Shown: positions 1-8,900 of the stretch, piece by piece
How positions within the stretch are numbered: the stretch's first letter is position 1
Layout of the letters: each line of letters begins with the position of its first letter
Origin: Phycisphaerales bacterium
GTDB taxonomy: Bacteria > Planctomycetota > Phycisphaerae > Phycisphaerales > SM1A02
Direction of reading: 5' to 3'
Length of the DNA: 64,000 bases
Assembly: GCA_029245245.1 (NCBI GenBank)
Contig: JAQWPT010000007.1
Coordinates: 41,942-105,941, forward strand
Notes under the pieces: generated by a model
Databases searched by the model: none
Seen by the model: the letters and a program-made list of their open reading frames with translations, nothing else
Told to the model about the DNA's origin: nothing
Translations under genes and position numbers: made by a program

Positions 1-1
1 G

Positions 2-451
2 TTGCGGGTCTACGCGGAGATCATCGGTGTTCCGATGCAGGTGGCCCGCTCGCAGGATGAACTCCTGGACATCCTGCAGCAGATGTCGCACCTCGATGTC
101 GTGCTGATCGATACGGCAGGCCGAAGCCAGAAGGATTCCGATCGGATCCAGGAACTGCGAACCTGGCTGGACGTGGCGCAACCACACGAGGTGCATCTGG
201 TCCTGGCATCGACGGCTTCAAGATCCGTCCTCATGAGCGAGGCCGACGAGTTCTCGCAGATCGGCATCGACCGCGTCGTCCTCACCAAGCTCGACGAGGC
301 CGTGAACTTCGGGATGCTGGTCGAGGTCACGCACCGCATCGGTCGCAAGTTGAGTTTCCTCACCACGGGACAGGAGGTCCCCGACCACATCGAGACGGCA
401 CGCCCCGCCCGACTGGCCGAACTCGTACTCAATGCCGGAGGGGTGTCATGA
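2..451 (+). CDS. flhF: Flagellar biosynthesis GTPase FlhF, C-terminal part (5' truncated)
   Basis: This is the last 149 residues of an SRP-type GTPase; the gene enters from the left edge, so its start is outside the window. DTAGR (G3, after VVLI) and TKLD (G4) are visible, followed by the conserved C-terminal end of the NG domain (GQEVPDHIE). FlhF is a membrane-associated GTPase that places flagella at the pole together with FlhG. FtsY shares this fold and is present elsewhere in the window at 42379-43317. The assignment to FlhF rests on the neighbours, since its stop overlaps the start of flhG by 4 nt (ATGA) and fliA follows. Confidence 0.88.
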   Translation: MRVYAEIIGVPMQVARSQDELLDILQQMSHLDVVLIDTAGRSQKDSDRIQELRTWLDVAQPHEVHLVLASTASRSVLMSEADEFSQIGIDRVVLTKLDEAVNFGMLVEVTHRIGRKLSFLTTGQEVPDHIETARPARLAELVLNAGGVS

Positions 452-1422
452 CCGATCAGGCCACGCGGTTGCGGTCGATCATTGGTGACGAACTTGTTGC
501 CCGGCGGATCCAGGCAGATCGCTCCACATCGACTGATGACGAGTTCACGCTCGATGCGCATTCGACGGTCGCAGGAACGATGCGCCGCAGTGCCAAGGCC
601 ATCGCCATCACCTCCGGCAAGGGGGGAGTGGGCAAGAGCAATATCGCGGTGAACCTCGCCGCATCGATGGCCCAGACCGGCAAGCGGGTGGTGCTGCTTG
701 ATGCCGATCTCGGCCTGGCCAATGCCGATGTGCTCTGCAGCATCACGCCGAGGAGAACGATCGAGCACGTGCTTGAGGGACGAGCGACCCTGCGGGAGAT
801 CATGGTGCCCGGGCCCGGTGGCTTCATGCTCGTGCCCGGAGCCTCCGGTGTGGCGGACATGGCCGACCTGGAGCCGCAGCATCGACGCATCCTGCTTCGT
901 GAGCTGCTGCGACTGGAACGGACCGCAGACGTGATCCTGGTGGATACAGGAGCCGGAATCGGTCGTTCCGTGGTCGGATTTGCCGTCGCAGCCGAGCGTG
1001 TCATGGTTGTCTGCACTCCGGAGCCGACCTCGATCACCGACGCCTATGGCATGATCAAGTCGCTGTTGAGCGTTTCCCGGGACATCTCCATCCGATTATT
1101 GGTGAACATGGTTGAATCGGAAGCGGAGGGGCGGGATGTGCACCTTCGCATGCAGCAGGCATGCTCCACGTTTCTTCGGTATCCAATTGGCCTGGCAGGA
1201 TTTGTGCCTCGCGACCCGATGGTGAGCCAGGCCGTGCGTGACCAACTTCCATTCGTCATCGGATCTCCCAACGGGCTGGCAACGCGGCAGATCAGGGCCA
1301 TAGCCGCTTCGGAACTTGGAGAACGGTCCTCTGAACCAAGCAAGGAGGCGCAACATGGGTTTTTCAACCGATTTACACGCTGGTTGGGTTTTTCTGACGA
1401 TGTTGAACGGGCTGGAAGGTGA
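448..1422 (+). CDS. flhG: MinD-like ATPase FlhG (YlxH/FleN), flagellar number regulator
   Basis: A 324-residue ParA/MinD-family ATPase. The deviant Walker A (GKGGVGKS) is at residues 57-64, followed by VVLLDADLGLANAD, typical of FlhG/FleN. About 45 residues precede the ATPase core, the position where FlhG carries an activating helix for the FlhF GTPase. In the family it limits flagellar number and controls FlhF at the cell pole. The ATG overlaps the flhF stop (ATGA), so the two are translationally coupled, and the order flhF-flhG-x-fliA matches flagellar regulatory clusters in many bacteria. No missing key residue was noticed. Confidence 0.93.
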   Translation: MTDQATRLRSIIGDELVARRIQADRSTSTDDEFTLDAHSTVAGTMRRSAKAIAITSGKGGVGKSNIAVNLAASMAQTGKRVVLLDADLGLANADVLCSITPRRTIEHVLEGRATLREIMVPGPGGFMLVPGASGVADMADLEPQHRRILLRELLRLERTADVILVDTGAGIGRSVVGFAVAAERVMVVCTPEPTSITDAYGMIKSLLSVSRDISIRLLVNMVESEAEGRDVHLRMQQACSTFLRYPIGLAGFVPRDPMVSQAVRDQLPFVIGSPNGLATRQIRAIAASELGERSSEPSKEAQHGFFNRFTRWLGFSDDVERAGR

Positions 1423-1457
1423 GGTGGATTGTCTTCTGGTGAGAAGGATTACAACGC

Positions 1458-1775
1458 ATGGATGATGTACGCAGCCACAGCATGGAAGTACTGAACTGGA
1501 AGTCATTTCCGCCTCGATTGGCGACTGGAACGGCCCTCGTGGGGTTCAGTGTCGCCATTCTCAACGGCATGATGGTGGAAAATGAGCCAATCGTGATCCT
1601 GCTTCGAGCAATGGTGGCAATGATCATCTGCTGGGCCCTGGCCTGGTGCGCTGGAAGCATGATTGTGCTTGCGGTCTCCCGTGATGGATCCGGAGCACCG
1701 TCTCACGACGAACTCAGCGAGCAGGAAGACGCTTCCACCGTGGACGTCGAGGCTCCTGATTCCGTAACTGCCTGA
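1458..1775 (+). CDS. Small two-helix membrane protein in the flagellar cluster
   Basis: A 105-residue protein of unknown function. Residues about 22-37 and 46-73 are hydrophobic and should form two membrane segments, and the last 30 residues are acidic (EQEDASTVDVEAP) and probably cytoplasmic. An AAGGA-like ribosome site lies about 9 nt before the ATG. It sits 35 nt after flhG and 141 nt before fliA on the same strand, so it is probably part of the flagellar operon. I do not recognise a family. Small membrane proteins between flhG and fliA occur in other genomes, but nothing in this sequence shows a specific role. Confidence 0.7.
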   Translation: MDDVRSHSMEVLNWKSFPPRLATGTALVGFSVAILNGMMVENEPIVILLRAMVAMIICWALAWCAGSMIVLAVSRDGSGAPSHDELSEQEDASTVDVEAPDSVTA

Positions 1776-1916
1776 GTCCCTACTTGACCATTGCAGGGGC
1801 ATGATGGTAGGTTTGTGCAGGTCGATCACGATTCGAACGGAATCGAATCAACTTGATCGAACCTGAACGCATGACGCGTTCGACATTACGCGGCGACATG
1901 GTCAAGGAGCGGACCG

Positions 1917-2828
1917 ATGCCGAAGGCAACTACGAAGGTTGGACGGAAGTCAGCCTCGTCAGCAACGGGGAGCGGGAGCGGACGGACAAGCAAGTCCACC
2001 GCGACTTCCTCCAAAGGCAAGAAGAAGGTACGGCGCAAGGCCACTACGACGGTCACTGTCGAGGTGCTTGTGGACATGGAGATCGGTGAGGTCTGGGTTC
2101 TGTACCAGGCTGGGCCGTCCGACATGATCCGGAACTTCCTCATCGAAAATTACCTGCCACTGGTCCGCTACACGGCGGAACGGATGCACACCCGTCTGCC
2201 ATCGGAGGTGGATGTCGAGGACCTCATGTCCTCGGGCCTCTTCGGGCTCATGGATGCGATCGACGCCTTCGACCTGAGCCGGGGCGTCAAGTTCGAAACC
2301 TACTGCACCCAGCGGATCCGTGGAGCCATCTTCGATGAACTCCGGGCCATGGACTGGGTGCCGCGTCTGGTGCGGTCACGGACGGCGAAGGTCGATCGGG
2401 CCCGCCGCTCCTTCGAGATGCAGCACGGCCGTCGCGCGACGGAATCCGAGATCTGCAACCGCATGGAGGTGGACAAGAACGAGTTCGGGAAACTCTCCCG
2501 CGATTCCAAGCCCGTCGGGGTCGTCTCCCTGAACCGCAAGTGGTTCGAGACCGACTCCAACAAGGACGTGCGGGAGATCGACGTCGTCAAGGATCATCGC
2601 CAGGAGAATCCGGTCACCCAGTTGCAGCGGGATGACCTGAAGCTGCTGATGACCAAGGGGCTCTCCCGCGCCGAACGGCTGATCATCATCCTCTACTACT
2701 ACGAGGAGATGACGATGAAGGAGATCGGCATCACGCTCGACCTCTCCGAGTCGCGTGTCAGCCAGATGCATTCATCGATTCTCGCGCGACTCAAGGCGCA
2801 GATGCAGCACCGCACCAAGGAGTTCTGA
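1917..2828 (+). CDS. fliA: RNA polymerase sigma-28 factor FliA (WhiG/FliA family)
   Basis: A 303-residue sigma factor that would direct transcription of late flagellar and motility genes. Region 2 carries FETYCTQRIRGAIFDELRAMDW, the FliA/WhiG signature with the RIRGA..DELR..DW pattern, and region 4 ends with a helix-turn-helix (EIGITLDLSESRVSQMHSS). The ATG at 1917 has a good AAGGAG 7 nt upstream. The first 45-50 residues are a Lys/Ser/Thr-rich extension (SKGKKKVRRK) that ordinary FliA proteins lack; initiation could instead be internal near VDMEIGEVW, but the strong ribosome site supports the long form. A perfect inverted repeat GAACGC-ATGAC-GCGTTC at 1865-1881 lies just upstream and may be regulatory. 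No anti-sigma FlgM gene is seen next to it. Confidence 0.93.
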   Translation: MPKATTKVGRKSASSATGSGSGRTSKSTATSSKGKKKVRRKATTTVTVEVLVDMEIGEVWVLYQAGPSDMIRNFLIENYLPLVRYTAERMHTRLPSEVDVEDLMSSGLFGLMDAIDAFDLSRGVKFETYCTQRIRGAIFDELRAMDWVPRLVRSRTAKVDRARRSFEMQHGRRATESEICNRMEVDKNEFGKLSRDSKPVGVVSLNRKWFETDSNKDVREIDVVKDHRQENPVTQLQRDDLKLLMTKGLSRAERLIIILYYYEEMTMKEIGITLDLSESRVSQMHSSILARLKAQMQHRTKEF

Positions 2829-2830
2829 GT

Positions 2831-3493
2831 TCAGGCGGTGATCGACTGGATCGATTCGGCCACGCGGATCTCCGCGGTGGTCTTCTCGAGCACCTCGTCG
2901 ACCGTCACGTCCGGGGCGAGTTCGGTCAGTACGAACCGTCGGTCCTTCGGATCCATCTCGAGTACGCAGAGATCCGTGATCACCATGTCGATGCACTGAA
3001 GCCCGGTCAGGGGCAGGGTGCAGGTGGGGATCAACTTGGGTGAGCCCTTGCGGCTGACATGCTCCATCATCACGATGACCTTCCGGACCCCGGCCACGAG
3101 GTCCATCGCACCGCCCATTCCCTTGACCATCTTGCCTGGGATCATCCAGTTGGCGATATCTCCCTCCTGGGACACCTCCATGGCTCCCAGGATGGCCAGG
3201 TTGATGTGGCCACCGCGGATCATGGCGAAGGAGTCCGCCGAGGAGAAGAAGCTGGCCCCGGGCTCGGCCGTGACCGTCTGCTTTCCGGCATTGATCAGGT
3301 CCGCATCGACCGCGTGTTCGGCCGGGAAGGGGCCCATGCCCAGCAGCCCGTTCTCCGACTGCAGGTGGACTTCCATTCCCTCGGGCACGAAGTTCGCCAC
3401 CAGGGTGGGCATCCCGATGCCGAGGTTCACGTAGAAGCCATCCTGCATTTCGCAGGCGGCACGTTTCGCGATTCCATTGCGGTCAAGGGGCAT
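2831..3493 (-). CDS. 3-oxoacid CoA-transferase subunit B (orphan)
   Basis: A 220-residue B subunit of a family I CoA-transferase (ScoB/AtoA/PcaJ type), which moves CoA from succinyl-CoA or acetyl-CoA to a 3-oxoacid. The catalytic glutamate motif [12 protein letters not shown] is present, as are [12 protein letters not shown] and [12 protein letters not shown]. Length matches the family. The enzyme normally needs an A subunit encoded next door, but none is here: the gene ends 2 nt from the convergent fliA stop and its 5' side diverges from the aldehyde dehydrogenase. A TACAAT box lies 8 nt before its ATG (3502-3507), so it has its own promoter. The A subunit must be elsewhere or the protein has been separated from its partner. 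Confidence 0.9.
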   Translation of the reverse strand: MPLDRNGIAKRAACEMQDGFYVNLGIGMPTLVANFVPEGMEVHLQSENGLLGMGPFPAEHAVDADLINAGKQTVTAEPGASFFSSADSFAMIRGGHINLAILGAMEVSQEGDIANWMIPGKMVKGMGGAMDLVAGVRKVIVMMEHVSRKGSPKLIPTCTLPLTGLQCIDMVITDLCVLEMDPKDRRFVLTELAPDVTVDEVLEKTTAEIRVAESIQSITA

Positions 3494-3544
3494 GGGAGGC
3501 GATTGTAGGGGATCGCAACCGTCGCAGGGAGGACGTGGCCCGGA

Positions 3545-3550
3545 TACACT
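3545..3550 (+). promoter_or_regulatory. -10 box TACACT of a probable leaderless promoter
   Basis: TACACT lies exactly 6 nt before the ATG of the aldehyde dehydrogenase at 3557. With the usual 6-7 nt from -10 to the first transcribed base, transcription would begin at or within a base of the ATG. No purine-rich ribosome site fits the remaining 6 nt (GCGTGG). The -35 region is weak (GTCGCA at 3521-3526). The same spacing recurs at three other genes in this window. Confidence 0.4.
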
Positions 3551-3556
3551 GCGTGG

Positions 3557-5050
3557 ATGTCAACGAACACCGAAACCATCTCCGAACTGTGGCAGCATCC
3601 CCTCGTCGTCGACCCGGCGACCGCGGGTGATGACTGCGTCGTATCCATCAATCCCGCCACCGGCGAGCCCCTCGCGGCCGTCCGCCTGCAGTCGACTTCC
3701 GACTACGAGGACGCCGTGGTCCGTGCGCAGGCCGTGCAGAAGCACTGGCGCATGCTGCCGGCTCCCAAGCGAGGCGAGATCGTCCGCCGCATCGGCAACG
3801 CGTTTCGTGAGAAGGAGCAGGAACTCGGTGCCCTGGTCACGATGGAAATGGGCAAGATCCACCCAGAGGGCGTGGGCGAAGTGGTCGAGTGCATCGACAT
3901 CGCCGATTTCGCCGTCGGGCTCTCCCGTCAGCTCTATGGACTGACGATCCACTCCGAGCGTCCGCTGCACCGCATGTACGAGCAGTGGCACCCGCTGGGA
4001 ATCATCGGCATCATCACTGCCTTCAACTTCCCGGTGGCCGTCTGGGCCTGGAACGCGATGCTGGCCGCCATCTGTGGAGACGCGATGATCTGGAAGCCCA
4101 GCCTCGTGACGCCCCTGTGCGCCATCGCGATGACGAACGTCACGCACGAGGTCATGCGCAACCAGGACATCTTCAATCCGGAAGGCTGTGATCCATGCGA
4201 TCTCTTCGGGCTCGTCATCGGCAGCGATGACGAGGTGGGCGAGACCATGATCGCCGACCGTCGCCTGCCGCTGATCAGCGCCACGGGATCCTGCCGGATG
4301 GGCCGGCACGTGGGCACCGCGGTCGCCAAGCGACTCGGCCGCTGCCTGCTGGAACTGGGTGGCAACAACGCGATCATCATCACCGAGAATGCCGACCTGG
4401 AACTGGTCATCCGCGGAACCCTCTTCGGGGCCGTGGGGACCGCCGGCCAGCGTTGCACGTCCACCCGTCGACTCTTCTGCCACAGCAGCGTGGTCGATTC
4501 GGTGGCCGAGCGAATGGCCACCGCCTACGAATCCGTACCCATCGGCGACCCGATGGATTCCGGAACCCTCGTGGGTCCACTCATCGGAGCCCACGCCGTC
4601 GAGGCGATGCGCAGCGCCGTTGCCGAGGCCGTCGAGCAGGGGTGCACGGTCATCGCCGGTGGCGTCGAGGCAATCGATCAACATGCCGATTCCCCGGGCT
4701 ACTTCACGGCGCCGACGATCGTGCGTGTTCCCAAGGGAGCCGATCCCGCCATCGCGCGGGACGAGACGTTCGCGCCGCTGCTCTACATCTACGAGTACGA
4801 CGATCTCGAGGCCGCCATCGAGCAGCAGAACTCGGTGGACCAGGGACTCTCCAGCGCGATCTTCACCGACTCGGTCCGCATGGCCGAGCGGTTCCTGTCC
4901 CATGCCGGGTCCGACTGCGGCATCGCCAACGTGAACATCGGCACCAGTGGCGCCGAGATCGGCGGGGCGTTCGGGGGCGAGAAGGATACCGGTGGCGGAC
5001 GCGAGTCCGGTTCCGATTCCTGGAAGTTCTACATGCGGCGACAAACCTGA
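3557..5050 (+). CDS. ALDH7-type aldehyde dehydrogenase (aminoadipate semialdehyde / piperideine-6-carboxylate dehydrogenase)
   Basis: A 497-residue NAD(P)-dependent aldehyde dehydrogenase. [11 protein letters not shown] with the general-base Glu and [13 protein letters not shown] with the catalytic Cys are the ALDH7 (antiquitin) forms of these motifs. FGPE of other ALDHs is replaced by the ALDH7-like [16 protein letters not shown]7 enzymes oxidise alpha-aminoadipate semialdehyde in lysine breakdown and tolerate other semialdehydes. The ATG at 3557 follows a -10-like TACACT by 6 nt, suggesting a leaderless message. A Nudix gene follows on the same strand. A saccharopine-dehydrogenase-like protein at 23684 would fit the same lysine pathway, but it is 19 kb away and that link is inference. 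Confidence 0.88.
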   Translation: MSTNTETISELWQHPLVVDPATAGDDCVVSINPATGEPLAAVRLQSTSDYEDAVVRAQAVQKHWRMLPAPKRGEIVRRIGNAFREKEQELGALVTMEMGKIHPEGVGEVVECIDIADFAVGLSRQLYGLTIHSERPLHRMYEQWHPLGIIGIITAFNFPVAVWAWNAMLAAICGDAMIWKPSLVTPLCAIAMTNVTHEVMRNQDIFNPEGCDPCDLFGLVIGSDDEVGETMIADRRLPLISATGSCRMGRHVGTAVAKRLGRCLLELGGNNAIIITENADLELVIRGTLFGAVGTAGQRCTSTRRLFCHSSVVDSVAERMATAYESVPIGDPMDSGTLVGPLIGAHAVEAMRSAVAEAVEQGCTVIAGGVEAIDQHADSPGYFTAPTIVRVPKGADPAIARDETFAPLLYIYEYDDLEAAIEQQNSVDQGLSSAIFTDSVRMAERFLSHAGSDCGIANVNIGTSGAEIGGAFGGEKDTGGGRESGSDSWKFYMRRQT

Positions 5051-5108
5051 ACGATCAACTGGGGCGACGATCTTCCGTTGGCCCAGGGCATCGAGTTCGG
5101 TTGAGTCG

Positions 5109-5774
5109 GTGAGCCGCGACGGGCAACGATGCATCCTCCTGCGCCGACCACCGGTGCTGTCGATCGTCGATGAGCCCTTCGTGCCCACGGGCGTCGACCC
5201 GATCGAGATCGAGGAACGCTGGCAGCGTCTGCAGCAGGCGAACCCGGCCCTGTTCGATGGGCGTGTCCTGCACGTGCTCGGTGTCCATCGCAACGGATGT
5301 GGTGGCGTGACCATGCATCTCGTGGAATCGGCCTACCGCTACGAGGCGGTGCAGTGCGAGGACTTCGACTGCGGTATCCGGACACTGGGGGTCAAGGGAC
5401 TTGTTCACCATGGCGGCAAGGTGCTGCTTGGCCGCCGAGCCCAGTGGGTGCATCACTACCCGGGGCAGTGGGAGTTCGCACCCGCCGGTGGCGTGGAACC
5501 GGGCCATGCTCCCGAGCAGGTGCTGCTGGACGAACTGAAGGAAGAGACCGGGTGCGAGCCCGCGGGCGGCCCCGTCGCCCTGGCCCTGTTGCTGGACGAT
5601 ACGGCCTTCAGTTGGGAACTCGTCTATTCCCTGGAGGCGACCTCCGAGGCCCTCTCGCCGGGAACCGACGAGTACTCGCAACTGCAGTGGTGCGATCCAA
5701 CCGGCCTGCCTGAGCCCCTGAGCCCCATTGCTGGGCGCATGCGGTGCCTGCTGACGCCCCGGAACAGCGAGTAA
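5109..5774 (+). CDS. Nudix-fold hydrolase with a degenerate Nudix box
   Basis: A protein of about 221 residues with a C-terminal Nudix domain (GVKGLVHHGGKVLLGRR..GQWEFAPAGGVEPG). In the Nudix box the REUXEEXGU part reads DELKEETGC, so the two catalytic-side Glu are kept, but the first conserved Glu of GX5E is His and the Arg is Asp. The substrate cannot be told, and activity may be altered. The N-terminal 90 residues (RVLHVLGVHRNGCGGVTMHL) form a separate module as in the longer Nudix proteins. The open frame extends upstream into the aldehyde dehydrogenase gene; I chose GTG 5109 because it is the first start beyond that gene's stop that keeps the conserved N-terminus. It probably shares the ALDH transcript. 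Confidence 0.7.
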   Translation: MSRDGQRCILLRRPPVLSIVDEPFVPTGVDPIEIEERWQRLQQANPALFDGRVLHVLGVHRNGCGGVTMHLVESAYRYEAVQCEDFDCGIRTLGVKGLVHHGGKVLLGRRAQWVHHYPGQWEFAPAGGVEPGHAPEQVLLDELKEETGCEPAGGPVALALLLDDTAFSWELVYSLEATSEALSPGTDEYSQLQWCDPTGLPEPLSPIAGRMRCLLTPRNSE

Positions 5775-5846
5775 CTGGATGGAAATGGACATCGTGGCCC
5801 CACCAGAGCCCCTTTCCGCAGTTCATCCAGTGTGAGCCCCCTTTTT
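5774..5846 (+). terminator. Long inverted repeat with T-run, possible terminator
   Basis: ACTGGATG (5774-5781) is complementary to CATCCAGT (5824-5831), with GGAAA/TTTCC pairing inside the arm, and a T5 run at 5842-5846. The T-run is 10 nt beyond the stem and the loop is large, so this is not a textbook rho-independent terminator. Its position after the Nudix gene and before the giant secreted protein is right for one. Confidence 0.25.
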
Positions 5847-5934
5847 CCTTGCAGGTTTGGACAGATGGGAGCACACTGGAATGATCCTCGGGGAGCCTTC
5901 GCTCGGCCCATTCCGAGGGAGGGGAGCATCCCCA

Positions 5935-8900
5935 GTGGATCATCTGAAGAGGGCATGCTGGTTGTTGGTATGCGCCCTGCCTTGGCTGGCAGGGTGGCAG
6001 GCCTTGGTGTGCGCTGATCTGCTTGAAGACGGCTCATGGCGAGTCAACGAGGGACTCAGTTCGACCTACGAGTATTTCGGACAGTCCACGGCCATGGTCG
6101 ACGACCTGCTGCTGGTCGGCTCTCCCCGCGAGTTCGCCCGCGGCGATGGAGAGGGCCAGGCGGTGCTCTACCAGTTCTCCGATGGAGATTGGCATCGAAT
6201 CCAGTCGTTCAGCGACTCCGCTTCGTGGTCGTTCGGAACAACTGTCGACATGGATGCCCAGCGAATCGTCATCAGCAGTCCGGCCGAGTCCAATGGGACT
6301 GGAGATTTCGGCGCGGTCTACGTCTACGTCCAGGGAGCGACCAAGTGGGAGCTCGATGGCGTCGTGCAAGCGGGTGCGGGCAGCTACCTGGGCCAGTTCG
6401 GCCTCGCCGTGTCCCTCGATGGCTCTTTCCTGGCCGTCGGGGAGCCGGCATGGGACGAGTCGAGCGGCGGCAACGAGGGGCGGGCCCACATCTGGCGGCT
6501 TGGAGCCAACGGTGCTTACGCGCAGTTGCAGACGGTCGAACCCGACCAGTCCGAGCGAGGGCGCGGGTTCGGCTGGAGCCTGGAGCTCGAGGGCGATGTC
6601 CTGGCGGTCGGTGGACCGAGCATCTACGGCGGAGCGATCGACGATGGAGGCCGGGCCTGGATCTTCAGGAAGAACGGTGACTACTACGAGCAGGACGCCA
6701 GGCTCGAGGCACCGGCTCCCATGGTCGACGAGCAGGAACTGTTCGGGTACAGCATTGCGCTCGATGGCACCCGGGTGGCGATCGGTCGACCCGGCAAGGA
6801 CCTGGACGCGACGCACCCCAGCCATGGTTCCGTCCACCTCTACCTCGACGATGGCACCAGTTGGCTGCACGAGCAGGAAATGATCGCCGACGAACTGGGG
6901 GCCCAGCGACTGGGCACCAGCGTCGATGTATCTGCTGGTCGCGTGGTCGCAGGCATGCCAGGCGACGGCGGGTACGGCGCCGATTCCGGGGCCGTGGCCA
7001 TCTTCGAGCGGACGAAGGTCGAGTGGGAACAGGCAGCCCGCATTTCGGCGATGGATGGCCAGGAGCGTGCCGAGTTTGGACACTCCGTGTGCATGTCCGG
7101 TGAGCGGGTTGCCGTCGGAGCGCCGAGTTTCGATGGCGAGACGTCCATTCGGGCGGCGTACATCTACGATTCCACGGATGGTTGGCAGCAGCAACCCGAG
7201 GGCACGGTGGTACCGACGCTGTTCGCGGATGCGAGCATCGATCCGGTCACTCCCGTCGATGGTGCTGCATTTGGATACCGCGTGGCGCACGACGGAGACT
7301 GGGGCATCGCCGTCGAGTTGCCCGTCGAATCCGGCAGCCTGGGCAGGGTGTCCTTCCTCCATCGCTCCGGATCGGAGTGGTCCGTCGTCCAGGTGGATGA
7401 CCTTGACGACCTTGTGCCCAGCGGATCGGGTGGTTCGCTTGCATCCGTCGCCATCGACCAGAATTGGGCGATCGTGGGCCTCGGCATGCCGGTGAAGTTC
7501 GGGAACGTGCTGCTCTATACCCGGGACGGGTCGGGCACGTGGACCCTCGAGCATGTCTTCGCCAATCCCATTCCGTCAGACGATACGTTCGGAGCCACGG
7601 TCGATCTGAATCGAAACAATGAACGCGTGGTGGTGGGAAGTCCCGGAGCCGACCCGAACGGGGTCGTCCACACCTATGCGTTGGTGAACTCCACGTGGGT
7701 GTTGGAGACCATCTCGCCCGACGACCGGGGTGAGGGCGGTGGAGGGACGCCGAGCCAGTTCTTCGGACAGGGTCTCGAGTTCCTCGGCGGAAACTGGTTG
7801 GCCATCGGCGCGCCCGGCGAGTCGGATCTCGTGGGGAAGGTGTACATCTGCAATTTCTCCGGCGGGACATGGAACCAGTTCCAGGTCATCGATGATCCAG
7901 GCCTCCCCCTGCGGGGCGCCGGGGGCACCTCGATGTTCGGGTATTCGATTTCACTGAATTTCGATGGGTACCTGTTCATCGGCGCTCCATCCCAGTCGTT
8001 GTTTGGCGAGGGAACGGCCGGGGCTGGTTGTGTCCACGTGTTTGAGTACGACTCCGTGCAGAATGCATTCCTGCCGGCGGATTTCATCATGTCCGCGGAC
8101 CCAAGAGGTGGAAGCATGTTCGGCTGGGATCTCGATCGCAGCGGCGACATGCTCGTGATCTCCGAACCCTTCGCCGACGACCTGGCATTGAACACCGGCC
8201 GGATCTGGTTGTATGAGAAGATCCAGGTGGGGAGTGGTCGTGGCAAAGGCGGTAGCGACGAGCCCCAGTGGATTCGAACTGCGAAACTCGTCAGCAATGA
8301 ACCACTCCAAGCAGATCTGCTCGGATACACGGTCTCGCTTGCCGGCGCCTCGCTCCTGAGCAACTCCAACAATGGAGGGGGCGTAGATTCGATGTCCGGC
8401 AGGATCAAGGTTTTCGATACGCCCTTCATGTCGTTCTGGAACAGGCCCAGTGGCGGATCGATCGACGACGTGGGCGCGTGGTTGCCGGAGCCTCCGTCGG
8501 TGTCGAGGGGTGCCGTCTTCTCGACCTGGGGAGGGGCCGGGTACGACCTCTACCTCGATGAGACCAGTGACATGACCTCGATTCGCATCGGTCTCGACCA
8601 GGTTCGCGCGGTGCCTGCCGAGGATGGCAGTACGTTCGGCACCAAGGCCGACCCGGTCTCGTTCTTCGTGGGCTGTCCCCCGGACATGTCCCAGAGCACC
8701 GCCGCCCTCTCCGGGGGTGAACTGACCATCAACGGCGACATCTCCCTCGGCTCTGACGAACTTGCCGGTACAGTCCGGCTCGAGGATGCGGCCAAGTTGA
8801 ACATCAACGGAACCTGGGCCCAGGCTTCCCGGGGTCGTCTCTCGATGACCGTGTACGAGGGCATGACCTCGCGGCTGGAGATTTCCGACACGCCGCAACT

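Noticed and set aside
3560..5314. 584-codon antisense frame over the aldehyde dehydrogenase
   Set aside because: It is a shadow of the ALDH7 gene and has no domain or ribosome site.
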